The position numbers were made by a program, and so were the translations under genes. 17,873 bases of DNA from Phycisphaerae bacterium. GTDB taxonomy: Bacteria; Planctomycetota; Phycisphaerae; Sedimentisphaerales; Anaerohalosphaeraceae. Under the pieces are notes generated by a model. The model was not told the origin of the DNA. It did not search any database and saw only the letters and a list, made by a program, of their open reading frames with translations. The stretch is from NCBI GenBank assembly GCA_021736615.1, contig JAIPFN010000109.1:1-17873 (forward strand), given 5' to 3'. Below, piece after piece: positions 7,280-14,646 of this stretch (the first letter of the stretch is position 1; each line of letters starts with the position of its first letter).

Positions 7280-7756
7280 ATGGAATCAACAAGTTTTATG
7301 GCGACTGCCATACAAGATTATAGAGAATTGATCATGGTTGTTGTATTTGTACTACTGTTTACAGTTATTTGGAATGCATTGAAGCAGAGTTCTTTATTGC
7401 CGGGACCGTTCTGTTTGATTGTTTCATTTTGTGTTGCAATTTTATGTATCATAGGCATGTTTGAATTTGGCAGTGATGAGCCTGTAGGTACAATGAACTT
7501 GCAAGATCATACACAAGTCAAAGCCTCGTCTCCAGACACTAACAATAAAGAGGACCAAGCTATCCTCTTGCCGTATTTGGCTTTGGGAATTTCAATCATC
7601 GCAATTCTGCTTTTACTTGTGTTAACCAAAACATGGACGTTCATTAGAAGCTATTTCAATTGGGCTCAACATGATGTGAGTACGGGCGAAAATAATTTAA
7701 AGCTTAAAAGAGATCGTCGGAGTATCTCAAAGGAGCGTAGACCATGGAAGATTTAA
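7280..7756 (+). CDS. Membrane protein with three predicted helices, 158 aa; paralogue of the next gene
   Basis: I prefer ATG 7280, which has GAAAGGA eight bases upstream, over the ATG at 7253 that overlaps the previous stop without a binding site. Three hydrophobic segments are visible (about 18-36, 43-62 and 98-117), then a basic tail rich in Lys and Arg. The first two helices end in an IGMF motif. The third helix and its exit (YLALGISIIAILLLLVL, K-x-W, then Q-H-D) line up with the corresponding part of the 104-aa protein encoded next, so the two probably arose by tandem duplication, with an added acidic loop (about 64-95) here. Family and function unknown. Confidence 0.65.
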   Translation: MESTSFMATAIQDYRELIMVVVFVLLFTVIWNALKQSSLLPGPFCLIVSFCVAILCIIGMFEFGSDEPVGTMNLQDHTQVKASSPDTNNKEDQAILLPYLALGISIIAILLLLVLTKTWTFIRSYFNWAQHDVSTGENNLKLKRDRRSISKERRPWKI

Positions 7757-8058
7757 GAATCATGATGCTTGTATCAATGTTTATTGTGTTTTTGTTTGTT
7801 ATATATGATGCAGCAAAATCTGCAGATGACCATGATGGAGTTGCAATATTAGCACTATTAATTTGCGCAACTGTAATCGGTATGTTTAGTATGAATGAGC
7901 TTTTGGGCGGTAATGAGTTGTCATATATACTGATGGGGATAGCTATAGTCGCAGTGGTCCTGTTTGCGTTGTTTATTAAACACTGGGCAAGCATTAAGCA
8001 TTGGCTTTCACAACACAACGATAAAAAGGGCAAACAAATAAAGTCCAAAAAAATGTAG
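7744..8058 (+). CDS. Membrane protein with three predicted helices, 104 aa; paralogue of the previous gene
   Basis: ATG 7744 follows AAAGGAG (about 7730-7736) and overlaps the upstream gene by 13 bases. Helices are predicted at about residues 5-22, 33-48 and 60-78, followed by a strongly basic cytoplasmic-type tail (KKGKQIKSKKM). Shared features with the upstream product are the IGMF motif after helix 2, a YI-x-MGIAIVAVV helix, then K-x-W and Q-H-N-D. No known family is recognised. Confidence 0.65.
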   Translation: MEDLRIMMLVSMFIVFLFVIYDAAKSADDHDGVAILALLICATVIGMFSMNELLGGNELSYILMGIAIVAVVLFALFIKHWASIKHWLSQHNDKKGKQIKSKKM

Positions 8059-8196
8059 TGTTAAGAACCTGACAATAGAAATGTCTATGGTAACCCAAAG
8101 AAACATCACACTAAAAAGCGTTTCAAGAATGATCCATGTAAATATTTCAGTAACAGGGAAATCTTATTTCCCATAAATAGAAAGGTAAGGTTTATT

Positions 8197-8418
8197 ATGG
8201 CAAAAAAATATGGTTTTTTCAATATGCTGTACGATGTTTTTCTCAATGGAAATCAAGTAAGAGATGAATTTAAAGATAAGCCCAAAAAGGAAGAAGGGCG
8301 CGAATCATGGGGCGGTTTAGGAAAAGATAAGAGCTCTCATCAAGTCATTAATAGAGAGTTTGATCCTTCACCAGAGGCCGGAACTGCATTCAGAAGTACC
8401 TTCGGAGATGATAACTAA
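8197..8418 (+). CDS. Charged hypothetical protein, 73 aa
   Basis: ATG 8197 follows an AAAGGTAAGG purine stretch (8181-8190). The product is hydrophilic and probably partly disordered after residue 22: many Lys, Glu and Asp, with an aromatic N-terminus (KKYGFFNMLYDVF). A 138-base gap separates it from the membrane genes, and 83 bases separate it from the radical SAM gene. I recognise no domain. It could be the first gene of a second transcription unit. Confidence 0.5.
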   Translation: MAKKYGFFNMLYDVFLNGNQVRDEFKDKPKKEEGRESWGGLGKDKSSHQVINREFDPSPEAGTAFRSTFGDDN

Positions 8419-8501
8419 TTCTACCTTTTTATTTCGACAATGAATGAATTGTTAATCAGGTGCAGAAAAAAATTTTAGATAATATAAGAAAGGATGAAAA
8501 A

Positions 8502-9443
8502 ATGAAAACATATTTACATACGATGAGTAGCGGTATCAACCGTTCACCGGCATTCGAAGAAAAAGGACTTGCAGAATTTGCAGTAAATCCAGGTCTCAAG
8601 TGCGGGCATGCATGTACTTATTGCTCAACCGGTGCGATGCTTAGAACAAATCCAATATTCAAAAAGCTGGGAGTTTCAGCTTTTGATAATTCTTATGCAA
8701 TCGTTGATCCCACTACTCCTGACAGAGTGGCTCGCAGTGCCAAGCGAAAAGTCAAACGTGGTTTAGTTCAGTTATCTACTATAGTTGATGCATGGTCGCC
8801 AGAAGCACAGGACCACAATCTTGGAAGGCGATGTCTTCAGGTGATACTGGACGAGCCTGGCTGGACAGTGAGAATACTCACCAAAAATGCTTCTGTCAGA
8901 AAAGATTTTGACCTTATTGAGAAATATAGAGACCGCGTTACTGTTGGTATCAGTATAACTTCTACTCCCGCCAACAGTGGCGTCATAAAAGTCATTGAAC
9001 CTAATGCTTCAAGTATTGAAGAACGAATTGATGTAATGAAAGAGGCACATAAGCGTGGGCTTCGGACATATGGGATGTTTTGTCCATTGCTTCCCGGCAT
9101 TGCAGACTCACCTGAAACAATCAATGAATTGGTTGCTATTGCTGAAGATTTTGGTGCAGAAGAAATATTTGCTGAAGCGGTTAATCCACGGGGACGAGGG
9201 CTAATACTAACAGAACAGGCACTTGAAACGGCAGGTCATCACAACGAAGCCGCAGCCATCAGGCAGATTCGCAATAGACGGAACTGGTCAGATTATGTAG
9301 TGCAATTAATTAAAAATGTTCAGCAGAGTGTTCGTGAGTCCAGTGATATTAACAAACTTAAATTCTTGCAATATCCTTCGGGATTAAAAGAGACAGATAT
9401 TGCCGAAATCAGAATAGATGATGCAGGCGTTGTTTGGCTTTAA
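8502..9443 (+). CDS. Radical SAM protein of the SPL (spore photoproduct lyase-like) group, 313 aa
   Basis: ATG 8502 has GAAAGGA seven bases upstream; a GTG at 8460 in the same frame has no such site. The [4Fe-4S] cluster motif is C34-x3-C38-x2-C41 (CGHACTYC) inside NPGLKCGHACTYCSTG, as in SplB/Rv2578c-type proteins. The following order also fits this family: a region with STIVDAWSPEAQ, a TKNASVRKDFDLI segment, ITSTPAN, EPNASSIEERI, and PLLPGIADSPE. Such enzymes cleave SAM to a 5'-deoxyadenosyl radical. SPL itself repairs UV-induced thymine dimers, but many relatives have unknown substrates. It lies just before the recombination genes and looks like accessory cargo; a DNA repair or modification role is inference. 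Confidence 0.85.
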   Translation: MKTYLHTMSSGINRSPAFEEKGLAEFAVNPGLKCGHACTYCSTGAMLRTNPIFKKLGVSAFDNSYAIVDPTTPDRVARSAKRKVKRGLVQLSTIVDAWSPEAQDHNLGRRCLQVILDEPGWTVRILTKNASVRKDFDLIEKYRDRVTVGISITSTPANSGVIKVIEPNASSIEERIDVMKEAHKRGLRTYGMFCPLLPGIADSPETINELVAIAEDFGAEEIFAEAVNPRGRGLILTEQALETAGHHNEAAAIRQIRNRRNWSDYVVQLIKNVQQSVRESSDINKLKFLQYPSGLKETDIAEIRIDDAGVVWL

Positions 9444-9451
9444 AGAATACA

Positions 9452-9709
9452 ATGAGGCAAAAACCGCACACAAACGATGGCAATGAAACGTGGCCGAATA
9501 AGCCAGATCTCTTCCCGGAATTGATGACCCCGGTGGAAGCGGCCATGTTTCTACGCTTAAATGAGCTAAATCACACACCTGGCTCAGCCATTCGCACGCT
9601 GAATTATTGGCGTGATCAGAATTACTTGAAGGCAACTAAATATGCCCGCCATATCTGGTATCTAAGGTCTGAACTTGAGGATTTTTTGAAAAATAGGACA
9701 GAAAAATGA
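9452..9709 (+). CDS. Excisionase-like helix-turn-helix DNA-binding protein, 85 aa
   Basis: The ATG at 9452 lies nine bases after the radical SAM stop; a TTG at 9434 is in frame and would add six residues. The product has a winged helix-turn-helix of the MerR/excisionase type: MTPVEAAMFLRL, then RTLNYWRDQNYLKATKYARHIWYLRSELEDFL, where the strand-turn-strand ends in a helix. Small proteins of this kind bind beside the integrase and decide the direction of recombination. The integrase gene follows after a 94-base gap. No clear ribosome binding site precedes 9452, so the exact start is uncertain. Confidence 0.72.
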   Translation: MRQKPHTNDGNETWPNKPDLFPELMTPVEAAMFLRLNELNHTPGSAIRTLNYWRDQNYLKATKYARHIWYLRSELEDFLKNRTEK

Positions 9710-9719
9710 TTATTGAAAC

Positions 9720-9748
9720 TTGCGCTTTACATGTGCTTATGATAAAAT
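9720..9748 (+). promoter_or_regulatory. Candidate promoter of the integrase gene
   Basis: TTGCGC (9720-9725) and TAAAAT (9743-9748) are 17 bases apart and lie just upstream of the integrase. This gap is the only non-coding stretch of any length in the recombination region. Match to consensus is moderate; integrase may also be read from upstream. Confidence 0.35.
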
Positions 9749-9803
9749 TCAATAGTCAATCGCCGCTGGAAACCTCTTGGCTAGATATGAAAGGAGGTTG
9801 CCA

Positions 9804-11000
9804 ATGGCAGCTTTAAAAGTAGGAATTTACCATAAATGGCTAGGTTCTGTTCCAGAAGATGAGCATGGAGAGCCATTGCCCAAGTCCATGTGGGTCAAAA
9901 ACAGAAGGCATAAATGGATCGTTCGTTGGGTAGGAACCAATGGTAAGAAGTATGGTAAGGTCTTTGGAAAGCGAAAAGAAGCAGACCGGTTTTCAATGGA
10001 ACTGCAAGACAAAGTGCTTAGCGGCACAGCAGACAAGCCAAAGAAAATCAGTTTGTATGAATTTCGTGTTGAGCATGAAAGTATTATCAAAGGCCAGGTT
10101 GCTTACGGTACTTACCAGGAACACAAATGCGTGCTCAAGCTCTTTGAAAAATTCATAGGCGGTTCGATAGAGTTAACTAAAATCACTCCAGGAAGAGCAG
10201 AGGCTTTCTTTTCGCACTGTATCAACTCTGGTGAAATTTCAATTGCCACTGTTAATAAATACCTTAGAACGCTTAAGGGTATTTTCAATAAGGCAATTGA
10301 GCCAAGAAGATACCTTTCAAAGGGGCAAAATCCTTTTGAAAGTATTAAGCCCCGGAAGATAACGGAAAATGATAAGAGATACCTGAATATTAAGGAATAT
10401 TGCCAGTTGCTGGGTGCTACGGACGATATCTGGTGGAAAGCGTTTATTTCTGTGGCTTACAGCAGTGGACTGCGTCTCAATGAGATACTTCACTTGACGT
10501 GGAAAGATATTGATTTCGAACACAAGAGAGTCAGGGTATCTGCTAAGAAAGCAACCAAAAGAATCATAAAGTGGGAGCCAAAGGGCAGAAAAAAACGTAT
10601 CGTCCCTATCTCTGATGAAGCGTTGAAATTTCTCGTCGACATTCAAGTGGATGCTCCCGACGGACATCCTTATATCTTTATTTCTCCAAATCGCTTGCAT
10701 AGGATATTTGAACGCATGAAAGCCTGCAAGTGGCATGATCGCTCTGAGGTCATTAACAACATGAATAAGAATTTCAAAACCATTCGTATCAAGTCAGGCA
10801 TTGAAGAGTGTACGATTCACGATCTCCGACGCTCAGCGATCACAAACTGGACGAAGAAATTGCCGTTCCAGGTAGTCCACAAACTCGCTGGTCATGTAAG
10901 CATTAAGACAACAATGGATTATTATATGGCGGTCAGGCCTGAAGATTTTGATTCTGCGAATGAAGTTTTCAGCGAAATGCTTGAAGGGGTGAAATTATAA
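9804..11000 (+). CDS. Tyrosine recombinase/integrase, 398 aa
   Basis: The start ATG 9804 has an excellent AAGGAGG site six bases upstream, so I prefer it over an ATG at 9777 that would add nine residues. Residues 30-70 look like an arm-type DNA-binding domain (basic, with RRHKWIVRWVG), 80-175 like the core-binding helical domain, and 190-385 form the catalytic domain. The active-site set is present: R224 (SGLRLNE), a basic position near 263-265, H339-x-x-R342 (HDLRR), H364 (LAGH) and the nucleophile Y373. The protein is full length and likely active. It catalyses site-specific insertion and excision of the element, with the excisionase-like neighbour. Its end lies 90 bases from the tRNA-Asp 3' end, the probable attachment site. 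Confidence 0.95.
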   Translation: MAALKVGIYHKWLGSVPEDEHGEPLPKSMWVKNRRHKWIVRWVGTNGKKYGKVFGKRKEADRFSMELQDKVLSGTADKPKKISLYEFRVEHESIIKGQVAYGTYQEHKCVLKLFEKFIGGSIELTKITPGRAEAFFSHCINSGEISIATVNKYLRTLKGIFNKAIEPRRYLSKGQNPFESIKPRKITENDKRYLNIKEYCQLLGATDDIWWKAFISVAYSSGLRLNEILHLTWKDIDFEHKRVRVSAKKATKRIIKWEPKGRKKRIVPISDEALKFLVDIQVDAPDGHPYIFISPNRLHRIFERMKACKWHDRSEVINNMNKNFKTIRIKSGIEECTIHDLRRSAITNWTKKLPFQVVHKLAGHVSIKTTMDYYMAVRPEDFDSANEVFSEMLEGVKL

Positions 11001-11021
11001 TTGACACCAATTTGACACCAA
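11001..11021. repeat. Tandem TTGACACCAA pair after the integrase
   Basis: TTGACACCAA occurs at 11001-11010 and again at 11012-11021, one base apart and about one helical turn between starts. Directly repeated 10-mers beside an integrase and att site are typical of arm-type integrase or excisionase binding sites. That function is inference. Confidence 0.5.
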
Positions 11022-11051
11022 AGGGCGTTTCTGGGATGTCCAGACAAAAAG

Positions 11052-11084
11052 AAAGCCTTGTAAGTCTAGGACTTACAAGGCTTT
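11052..11084 (-). terminator. Intrinsic terminator of tRNA-Asp (strong hairpin)
   Basis: Perfect 15-bp arms (AAAGCCTTGTAAGTC, 11052-11066, and its complement at 11070-11084) with a 3-base loop. Read on the minus strand, the stem is followed by a T-rich tract (positions 11042-11052), as expected for a Rho-independent terminator downstream of tRNA-Asp. On the plus strand, only a weak T stretch follows, so termination of integrase transcription is less certain. It lies inside the presumed att region. Confidence 0.75.
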
Positions 11085-11090
11085 ACATAA

Positions 11091-11164
11091 CGAGGCCGAA
11101 GGGACTCGAACCCTCAACCTTCGGATCGACAGTCCGATGCTCTAACCAATTGAGCTACGACCCC
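11091..11164 (-). tRNA. tRNA-Asp (anticodon GUC)
   Basis: 74 bases fold as a standard cloverleaf on the minus strand. Acceptor stem GGGGTCG pairs with CGGCCTC (two wobbles); the anticodon stem TCGGA/TCCGA holds the loop CTGTCGA, giving anticodon GTC for Asp; the T arm has the GGTTCGAGTCCC core; the discriminator is G, usual for tRNA-Asp. CCA is not encoded. The gene is intact and its 3' end faces the integrase, which makes it the likely integration target. Confidence 0.96.
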
Positions 11165-11437
11165 GTCAAATTGTGAGGCGTAATTCTGCACTAAATTGAA
11201 TATTATGTCAAATGGTTTTATTTAAAAAACTTATTTTTTTAAAAAAATGTGCGTTATTTTCCAGGCACTTTTAAAATTCGGGCAAAATGGGGCTTATTTT
11301 TTTGTCAAAAATTTGCATTTTTTCACGTTTTTTCGCCTTTTTTTGCACAAAAACAGTGAATTCTTCGCATTTATTTGTAGGCCTGAAAAGTCGTCAATTC
11401 TCACTTGCAAAATACTCGCCCGATCTATTTGCCCGGC
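11165..11437. other. AT-rich spacer between tRNA-Asp and the lyase gene
   Basis: The stretch is very T-rich on the plus strand and contains the tRNA promoter. A 7-base inverted pair (GTAGGCC at 11377-11383 and GGCCTAC at 11435-11441) flanks the end of the lyase gene, with a 51-base loop, too open for a typical terminator. Short reading frames here look accidental; I see no gene. Confidence 0.5.
11183..11211 (-). promoter_or_regulatory. Promoter of tRNA-Asp
   Basis: On the minus strand, TTGACA (11206-11211) is a perfect -35 box, and CAGAAT (11183-11188) a 4/6 -10 box at 17-base spacing. Transcription would start about 10 bases before the tRNA. Confidence 0.55.
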
Positions 11438-13852
11438 CTACCTTGGCAAACTTTTTACACTCGTATATATAACGAACCTGCCTGGCCCGCTAAAATCCCT
11501 CCACTTCGAAAAAATCTCTTTAGCCCTGCCGCTTTCAATCTTAAGACCGTGATCATCCATCAGATAAACAACCATTTTGACGCCCTCTCGCTGCACCCGA
11601 TCTATCTGATAAGCTCGTGTAACATCACGCCGGGCGAGCTGTGGTTTCGAGGCATCGTCGCTAGCCGTCATCCCCGCCGACATCGCATAAGTCACAATCA
11701 TCCACTTTCCCGAAAGCTCCTCTCCGGTCGGCAGTATCGTATCAACCGTAAAAGCATTTCTCCCGTCTCCGGCGTCTTTTCGCATTGCAGTAAGTATTCC
11801 GCCTACATACGAGGCTTTTTTCATACGAACCATCATCGGGCTTTGCCTGAGTATCGTCCCGCCGATGAGATACCCCTGCAACACCGGGCCGGTTTCGGTA
11901 ACCAGCCCCAGCCGCCCTTTCATCTGCACTGAACCGCCGATCATCGAGCGATTCCCACCGGGACAATAAAACAGTTTATCAACGCGCCCGCCCAGATCGA
12001 TCTCCAATGCCACAAAAGCATCCGAAGAAATCAGGCGTTTTACGGATTTGATTTTCGCACCACCGGCAAACATGTCATACACAGCAACAAAAGTACTCCT
12101 AAGCCCCTTTTCGCCTTTCCTGCGAGCAATAAGAACAGGCACATTCCTATCGCCCCCTTTATCGCCGGCATAATCACCCCCGGACCGCAACGCGTCAGTT
12201 TCGCCAAGAAAAACCTCCGTAGCCGGATCAGCAAGCATGTGTATTCGTGTACCGGTATCATTGTCGCCGCCGTAAGCAAAAGTAACATTAAAATCTTTAC
12301 CGGCCAAGGCCGAATCAACATTACCAATAGCTCTGTATCCACTCGATGGAAGTGGCAAAGCGCCGTAAATTCCGCAAGGGTCATCGGCGCTTATAGCCCC
12401 ATCAAGCAAGGGCCGCTCGCCGTCCATACGCTGCATATCAAGCGAACAGACCGCCTCAGTATCGCCAAACACCGAACCGTGCACAGAGTAATCATGAATT
12501 TGCCCGCCCTCGACCTCGAACACATCAACAAAGTACGGCCGCGTTTTGTCAATCGTATTATGTATTATCGTCCGGCGATAGGTTTTTACGCCAAGATGCC
12601 GATACGCCCTTGCCCCATCGACCTGAATCACCGACAGCCCGTCACTATCATTGTCATACAACAGCACATTACCGAAAGTATCTCCGCCGCTTTGCTCCTG
12701 CCGGTCGACCAGAACGGTATTATGGCTAAGCGTGCTCGACGCCCACGAACGCAGATTATCACCCACGCCGCCGATCTCACCGCTCATCTGCCGCCCATGA
12801 GCATACCATACAAGGCTAAGACAGTCATTATGGGCACCGCCGCCGCCCTGCCCGGAGAAATGCAACTGAACCTGCGACTGGTCGCCTCCTGAACCTGCTC
12901 CAAGCAACGCATGTCCGTAACCGGCAAGCAAAACGTTCGTGCTTTCCTTTAGCGGCTCGCAAATCTTCCGCCCCGCCGAATCACCAATCAAATTCATCTG
13001 CCCGTCAGGCAGGGCATATCCGGCAAGGACGCCTAGTATCCTTTGAACATGCGGGAAATCCTCCAGCGAAACATCATCATACCTGCGGCCCTGACCGTCG
13101 TTAAACCCCACAGGATCGCTATACCCCTCGACAGCCCCGAATATCATATTAATACGCCGGCAAAGCTCCAGGTGACGCTGCTGGCCCTGAGTGCTGTGCA
13201 TATCAAACGTCAACCCCTCACCATCGTCGCCGCGGGCGTAATTCCCCGGCTCGCTCAGATACCGGTAAACAACCCTAATATAATCCGGTTCGTTTATCGC
13301 CCTGCCGACAAGTGCGATGTCGGCCAGGTAATCGGGAAAGATCTGAGCGGGCCTGTCAGCGTAATTACCGCTAGCCATTTTCTTCTGATGTTCTTTTATA
13401 ACCGAATCGGCCATTGCACGGATAAGATCATTTTCGATGGCTTTTGCGACATCGACACGGATTTCCTTTGAGAGCTTTTTAATCGCGGCGGTATCTTTGA
13501 TGGTGAGATAGGCCTGAAGAAGAACCATTTCAATGCCGTCAACAGGCTCAAAGGTTACGGCACCGGAGCCAACCCCTTTGTAATCCTGCGAAAAACGGTA
13601 AAGCACGGCGGCTAGCTGTCTGGCGTACTTGTCGTCACCGATTTGCTTATACGCCTTGACAATCGCCGCGATCGCGTCATTATCGATCAGCACGGGCGTT
13701 GCGGGCCTAATATGGTTCGGGTCATCGCTTGCGGCAAGCAAATGCCCTTCCGGGATTGCCATGATTTCATCGGGGGTGCTGGCAGCGGTAATAGCAACGC
13801 ACAAAAACAGAAGCATAATAACAAATATAATAATGCTGTTAGATTCTCGCAT
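11438..13852 (-). CDS. Secreted heparinase II/III-like polysaccharide lyase, 804 aa
   Basis: The start at 13852 has AAAGGG about nine bases upstream. A signal peptide (residues 1-25; hydrophobic IIIFVIMLLFLCVAITA, likely cut after TAAS) indicates export. Residues about 60-320 are helical and fit the alpha/alpha toroid of the family. The conserved heparinase II/III part follows: GAHNDCLSLV-x-YAHGR-x-MSGEIG (339-361) and SHNTVLVDR (376-384), then a long beta-sandwich C-terminal domain. Family members cleave uronic-acid-containing or sulfated glycans by beta-elimination; the substrate cannot be told from sequence. It stands alone on the minus strand, and its GC-rich codons differ from those of the mobile element to the left. 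Confidence 0.88.
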   Translation of the reverse strand: MRESNSIIIFVIMLLFLCVAITAASTPDEIMAIPEGHLLAASDDPNHIRPATPVLIDNDAIAAIVKAYKQIGDDKYARQLAAVLYRFSQDYKGVGSGAVTFEPVDGIEMVLLQAYLTIKDTAAIKKLSKEIRVDVAKAIENDLIRAMADSVIKEHQKKMASGNYADRPAQIFPDYLADIALVGRAINEPDYIRVVYRYLSEPGNYARGDDGEGLTFDMHSTQGQQRHLELCRRINMIFGAVEGYSDPVGFNDGQGRRYDDVSLEDFPHVQRILGVLAGYALPDGQMNLIGDSAGRKICEPLKESTNVLLAGYGHALLGAGSGGDQSQVQLHFSGQGGGGAHNDCLSLVWYAHGRQMSGEIGGVGDNLRSWASSTLSHNTVLVDRQEQSGGDTFGNVLLYDNDSDGLSVIQVDGARAYRHLGVKTYRRTIIHNTIDKTRPYFVDVFEVEGGQIHDYSVHGSVFGDTEAVCSLDMQRMDGERPLLDGAISADDPCGIYGALPLPSSGYRAIGNVDSALAGKDFNVTFAYGGDNDTGTRIHMLADPATEVFLGETDALRSGGDYAGDKGGDRNVPVLIARRKGEKGLRSTFVAVYDMFAGGAKIKSVKRLISSDAFVALEIDLGGRVDKLFYCPGGNRSMIGGSVQMKGRLGLVTETGPVLQGYLIGGTILRQSPMMVRMKKASYVGGILTAMRKDAGDGRNAFTVDTILPTGEELSGKWMIVTYAMSAGMTASDDASKPQLARRDVTRAYQIDRVQREGVKMVVYLMDDHGLKIESGRAKEIFSKWRDFSGPGRFVIYTSVKSLPR

Positions 13853-13977
13853 TTAACATCCCTTTTAAATACAACTCTTGCGGATTTAGTCAATGATTTT
13901 GATGCATTACACGAAGTAAATCAAGCTATTTGCTAAAAATTATGGTTCATCCGGTAAATGCGTAAGCATCCTCAAAG

Positions 13978-14108
13978 TTTACCGTTCTTTACCGTTCGTT
14001 TACCTTTTTCTTTAACGTTTTGATATAAATTTCAATTTATTTTCTTCATTTACCCTCATTTGAAGGCGTTTATGGCACATGTTTACCAAAGTTTACCGTT
14101 TTTTTACC
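13978..14108 (+). repeat. Seven TTTACC direct repeats, two helically phased triplets
   Basis: TTTACC starts at 13978, 13988, 13999, 14049, 14082, 14092 and 14103. Spacings within each triplet are 10 and 11 bases, about one turn of the helix. Five of the seven copies (not 13999, 14049, 14082 and partly 14103) are followed by CG, giving TTTACCG. Such phasing suggests cooperative binding of a protein on one face of DNA. The region lies upstream of the lyase gene (minus strand). Confidence 0.6.
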
Positions 14109-14430
14109 GGTTTTAAATCGGACAGAAAACAAGATCCGTAATTGCCTGTACAATTAGAGGTAAACTGCCCCTCTATATTTGCACGAACCTGCGCTATTTG
14201 TGCGAAAACGGTAAGTTTTTTTGTTGTAGTAAATCATCTATGTCTCTTCTGCATAAGGGATTAAAAAAAAGTATTTTTTTTCAAAAAGCCAGATAGTGTC
14301 ATTGCATTTTGTGCGATATGGATCAGGTCGGTACACTTTCGTTATTTGTCTTAGCAGCGAATTAGCGTCACCGAAGGATTATTTTGAATTTTAGCGTTAT
14401 TACTGTTTTTTGGGCATTTTATTCGGAGGG

Positions 14431-14484
14431 TCCCGACGTAAAGCCGGGATTTTCAACTTGCGCCCTCACGCTTCTGTGCGGGCG
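14431..14484 (+). other. Two adjacent short hairpins
   Basis: Hairpin 1: TCCCG (14431-14435) with CGGGA (14445-14449), loop of nine. Hairpin 2: CGCCC-t-CAC (14461-14469) with GTG-c-GGGCG (14476-14484), loop of six and one mismatch. They stand out because the surroundings are very AT-rich. This could be part of a small RNA or a repeat remnant; no clear terminator T-tract follows. Confidence 0.35.
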
Positions 14485-14573
14485 TATTACGATTCTTTAA
14501 GGCCAAATTAATTTGCCACCAAATAATCTCGCTCACTAAAAAAATCAAAATCTTTTTTTTTATCGCTTTGTCC

Positions 14574-14601
14574 TTGATATAATAGATTTTGACGATATAA
14601 T
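14574..14601 (+). promoter_or_regulatory. Promoter of tRNA-Cys
   Basis: TTGATA (14574-14579) and a perfect TATAAT (14596-14601) are 16 bases apart. The start of transcription would lie about 38 bases before the tRNA. A second TATAAT at 14578-14583 overlaps the -35 box. Confidence 0.55.
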
Positions 14602-14646
14602 TCCTAACTTGCTTTAGAAATGATGACATTTCCGGGGCAGTTTTAC

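Larger units (their letters stand above)
1..11090. mobile_element. Right-hand part of an integrative element inserted at tRNA-Asp (left end outside window)
   Basis: The stretch from the window start to the tRNA-Asp 3' end is a run of co-directional, often overlapping genes, closed by an excisionase-like gene and a full-length tyrosine recombinase. The recombinase stops 90 bases from the 3' end of an intact tRNA-Asp gene on the opposite strand. Tyrosine integrases commonly recombine within tRNA 3' ends, leaving the tRNA intact beside int. The coding sequence is visibly more AT-rich than the lyase and cytochrome genes to the right. I found no second copy of the tRNA 3' end in positions 1-11000, so the other att site must lie to the left of this window. 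The exact boundary is inferred. No relaxase, VirB4 or replication gene is visible, so self-transfer is unproven. Confidence 0.72.
13853..14646. other. Intergenic region with regulatory-looking sequence, no gene
   Basis: This 794-base AT-rich stretch contains the lyase leader, seven TTTACC repeats (13978-14108), long A and T tracts (about 14216-14285), two short hairpins (14431-14484) and the tRNA-Cys promoter. Reading frames are short and carry no recognisable protein. Divergent sites between the lyase and tRNA-Cys could hold regulator binding sites. Confidence 0.6.

Noticed and set aside
1..11090. Complete conjugative system
   Set aside because: Only a TraD/HerA-type ATPase is visible; no relaxase, VirB4 or pilin-type gene is present in the window.
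11377..11441. GTAGGCC/GGCCTAC pair as terminator of the lyase gene
   Set aside because: The 51-base loop and lack of a T-tract after the second arm on the minus strand make this unlikely.
11247..11932. Plus-strand frames next to tRNA-Asp
   Set aside because: They fall in AT-rich spacer DNA and over the lyase gene end, without a binding site or recognisable sequence.
12040..13471. Long plus-strand open frames across the lyase gene
   Set aside because: They are antisense to a complete, motif-bearing lyase and their translations resemble no protein.
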